Shown in pieces: positions 63,137 to 64,000 of a DNA stretch of 64,000 nt. The notes under the pieces were generated by a model. It ran no database searches. It was not told the DNA's origin and saw only the letters and a program-made list of their open reading frames with translations. Position numbers and translations under genes: made by a program. The DNA comes from Pectinatus haikarae (GTDB lineage: Bacteria; Bacillota; Negativicutes; Selenomonadales; Selenomonadaceae): the NCBI RefSeq assembly GCF_030813505.1, contig NZ_JAUSUE010000017.1; one strand, 5' to 3'. The first letter of the stretch is position 1. The number at the start of each line of letters is the position of its first letter.

Positions 63137-64000
63137 TTGACTGCACCAGATTATGGATTTGAAACAGCACAGATACATGCCGGTTATAATGCAAAGGAAC
63201 ATAATTATGCGGTATCACCGCCTATATATCAGTCGGCAGCCTATGATTTTGCCAGTGTACAGGATGCACGAAATCTATTTCAATTCAAAGAGGCCAGATG
63301 TGTTTATTCACGTGTCGGCAATTATACAGGAACGGTGCTCGAAGAACGGATAAAAATTCTTGACGGAGCTTCAGGAGCTCTCGCTGTCGGTTCCGGCATG
63401 GCGGCAATCGCTTATACATTGCTCAGTCTTACTGAAGAAGGCGGAAGCATTCTTACGACACCTTATCTTTACGGAGGAACGGCAGACAGTTTTAAAAAAA
63501 TATTTCCGAGATTTCATGTCAATATAAATATAGCAAAAAATATCGAATCCCCGGAAAAACTGGCACAGGAAATAACGCCTGACACCAAAGCAATATATAT
63601 TGAAAGCATCAGCAACCCCAACGGTGTTCTTCTGGATATTGAGGCTTTGGCAAAAATCGCACACGACAATAAAATACCGCTGGTAGTCGATAATACAGTT
63701 GCCACGCCATATCTGCTCAATCCTCTTAAACATGGAGCCGATATCGTAGTCTACTCGGCAACCAAGGCACTGAGCGGGCATGGAAATGTTATTGCAGGAC
63801 TTATCCTGGAAAGCGGCACCTTTGACTGGAACAGTGGTAAATTCCCCTATTTTGCCAAAAAACACTGGACACTGCGTGATGAAAACAATAAGCCGCGCAG
63901 TTTTCTGGAAGTTTTCCCTGATGCGCCGTTTTGCTTTCAGATAAGACGTCATTATCTGGCATATCTCGGAGCGGCACTCTCACCGTTTGATGCCTATCTT
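63137..64000 (+). CDS. metY: O-acetylhomoserine sulfhydrylase, cut by the window end
   Basis: The first 288 residues of a Cys/Met-metabolism PLP enzyme; no stop before the window end. It starts with TTG at 63137 (AAAGGAGA upstream), reading TAPDYGFETAQIHAGYN. Family segments are SPPIYQSAAYDF, YSRVGNYTG, VGSGMAAIAYT, the aspartate in VDNTVATPYLLNP and the PLP lysine in YSATKALSGHGN. MetY joins O-acetylhomoserine with sulfide or methanethiol, giving homocysteine or methionine. Its place directly after the nitrogenase-like pairs is what one expects if these release methanethiol, as with Mar of Rhodospirillum rubrum. Confidence 0.9.
   Translation, partial: MTAPDYGFETAQIHAGYNAKEHNYAVSPPIYQSAAYDFASVQDARNLFQFKEARCVYSRVGNYTGTVLEERIKILDGASGALAVGSGMAAIAYTLLSLTEEGGSILTTPYLYGGTADSFKKIFPRFHVNINIAKNIESPEKLAQEITPDTKAIYIESISNPNGVLLDIEALAKIAHDNKIPLVVDNTVATPYLLNPLKHGADIVVYSATKALSGHGNVIAGLILESGTFDWNSGKFPYFAKKHWTLRDENNKPRSFLEVFPDAPFCFQIRRHYLAYLGAALSPFDAYL

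Overview
The window reads as a chromosomal segment of an anaerobic, moderately AT-rich Firmicutes-type bacterium. The case rests on the rpmG-secE-nusG-rplK-rplA-rplJ-rplL order with an L10 leader, strong AGGAGG-type ribosome binding sites, a Dcu-type fumarate/succinate carrier, a glycyl radical enzyme and many Fe-S/radical-SAM proteins. A Negativicutes (Sporomusa/Selenomonas-like) host is my best guess, but only as an inference.

Layout. 0-2.7 kb: an EamA-type membrane protein and larC1-larE of nickel-pincer cofactor synthesis. 2.7-6.8 kb (minus strand): translation genes and five tRNAs (Pro, Thr, fMet, Thr, Met). 7-11.5 kb: ilvA, dcuB, metK. 11.6-27.8 kb (minus strand): an accessory region with two sulfonate-type ABC importers, an isethionate sulfite-lyase and its activase (islA-islB), two related radical SAM proteins with a CX8CX2C motif, a Crp/Fnr regulator, and a NifH/NifD/NifK-like trio whose D and K subunits have lost most P-cluster cysteines. 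28-35.5 kb: a GntR regulator, a DUF1847-type protein, a cystine ABC importer, a D-cysteine desulfhydrase/cysteate-lyase-type enzyme, a PatB-type C-S lyase and a flavin-type PPOX protein. 35.9-64 kb (plus strand): a second island with NifX-like, NifB-like and NifH-like genes and a 28-residue Cys-rich ORF. After these come a seven-gene ABC importer set (four permeases, two duplicated binding proteins, one ATPase), four NifD-like and three NifK-like genes, another ABC importer, mccB-mccA, metNIQ-type methionine uptake, and the start of an O-acetylhomoserine sulfhydrylase (metY) cut by the window end.

How it fits together. The gene content points to organosulfur scavenging. Importers bring in sulfonates, thioethers or sulfur amino acids. 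IslA, C-S lyases and nitrogenase-like reductases (closest in context to methylthio-alkane reductase, MarBHDK) cleave C-S bonds. MetY, MccAB and MetK turn released thiol or sulfide into methionine, cysteine and AdoMet. It does not look like N2 fixation: NifE/NifN-type genes are not recognisable and the FeMo-cofactor His region is changed.

Regulation. Three promoters (islA operon, radical SAM/Crp operon, nifX-nifB-nifH operon) carry a palindrome of the form TTGTCG-N6-CGACAA, each centred at -41.5 from a predicted start, the class II activator position. All three then run into an intrinsic terminator inside the leader. Two of these leaders and the one before the Crp gene share a small GCAG-N4-CTGC hairpin just before the terminator. 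A second attenuator type (CYRG-AAAA-CYRG) precedes three other genes. Together with the P-cluster-less NifDK pair and the nitrogenase-like expansion, this is the part most likely to be undescribed.
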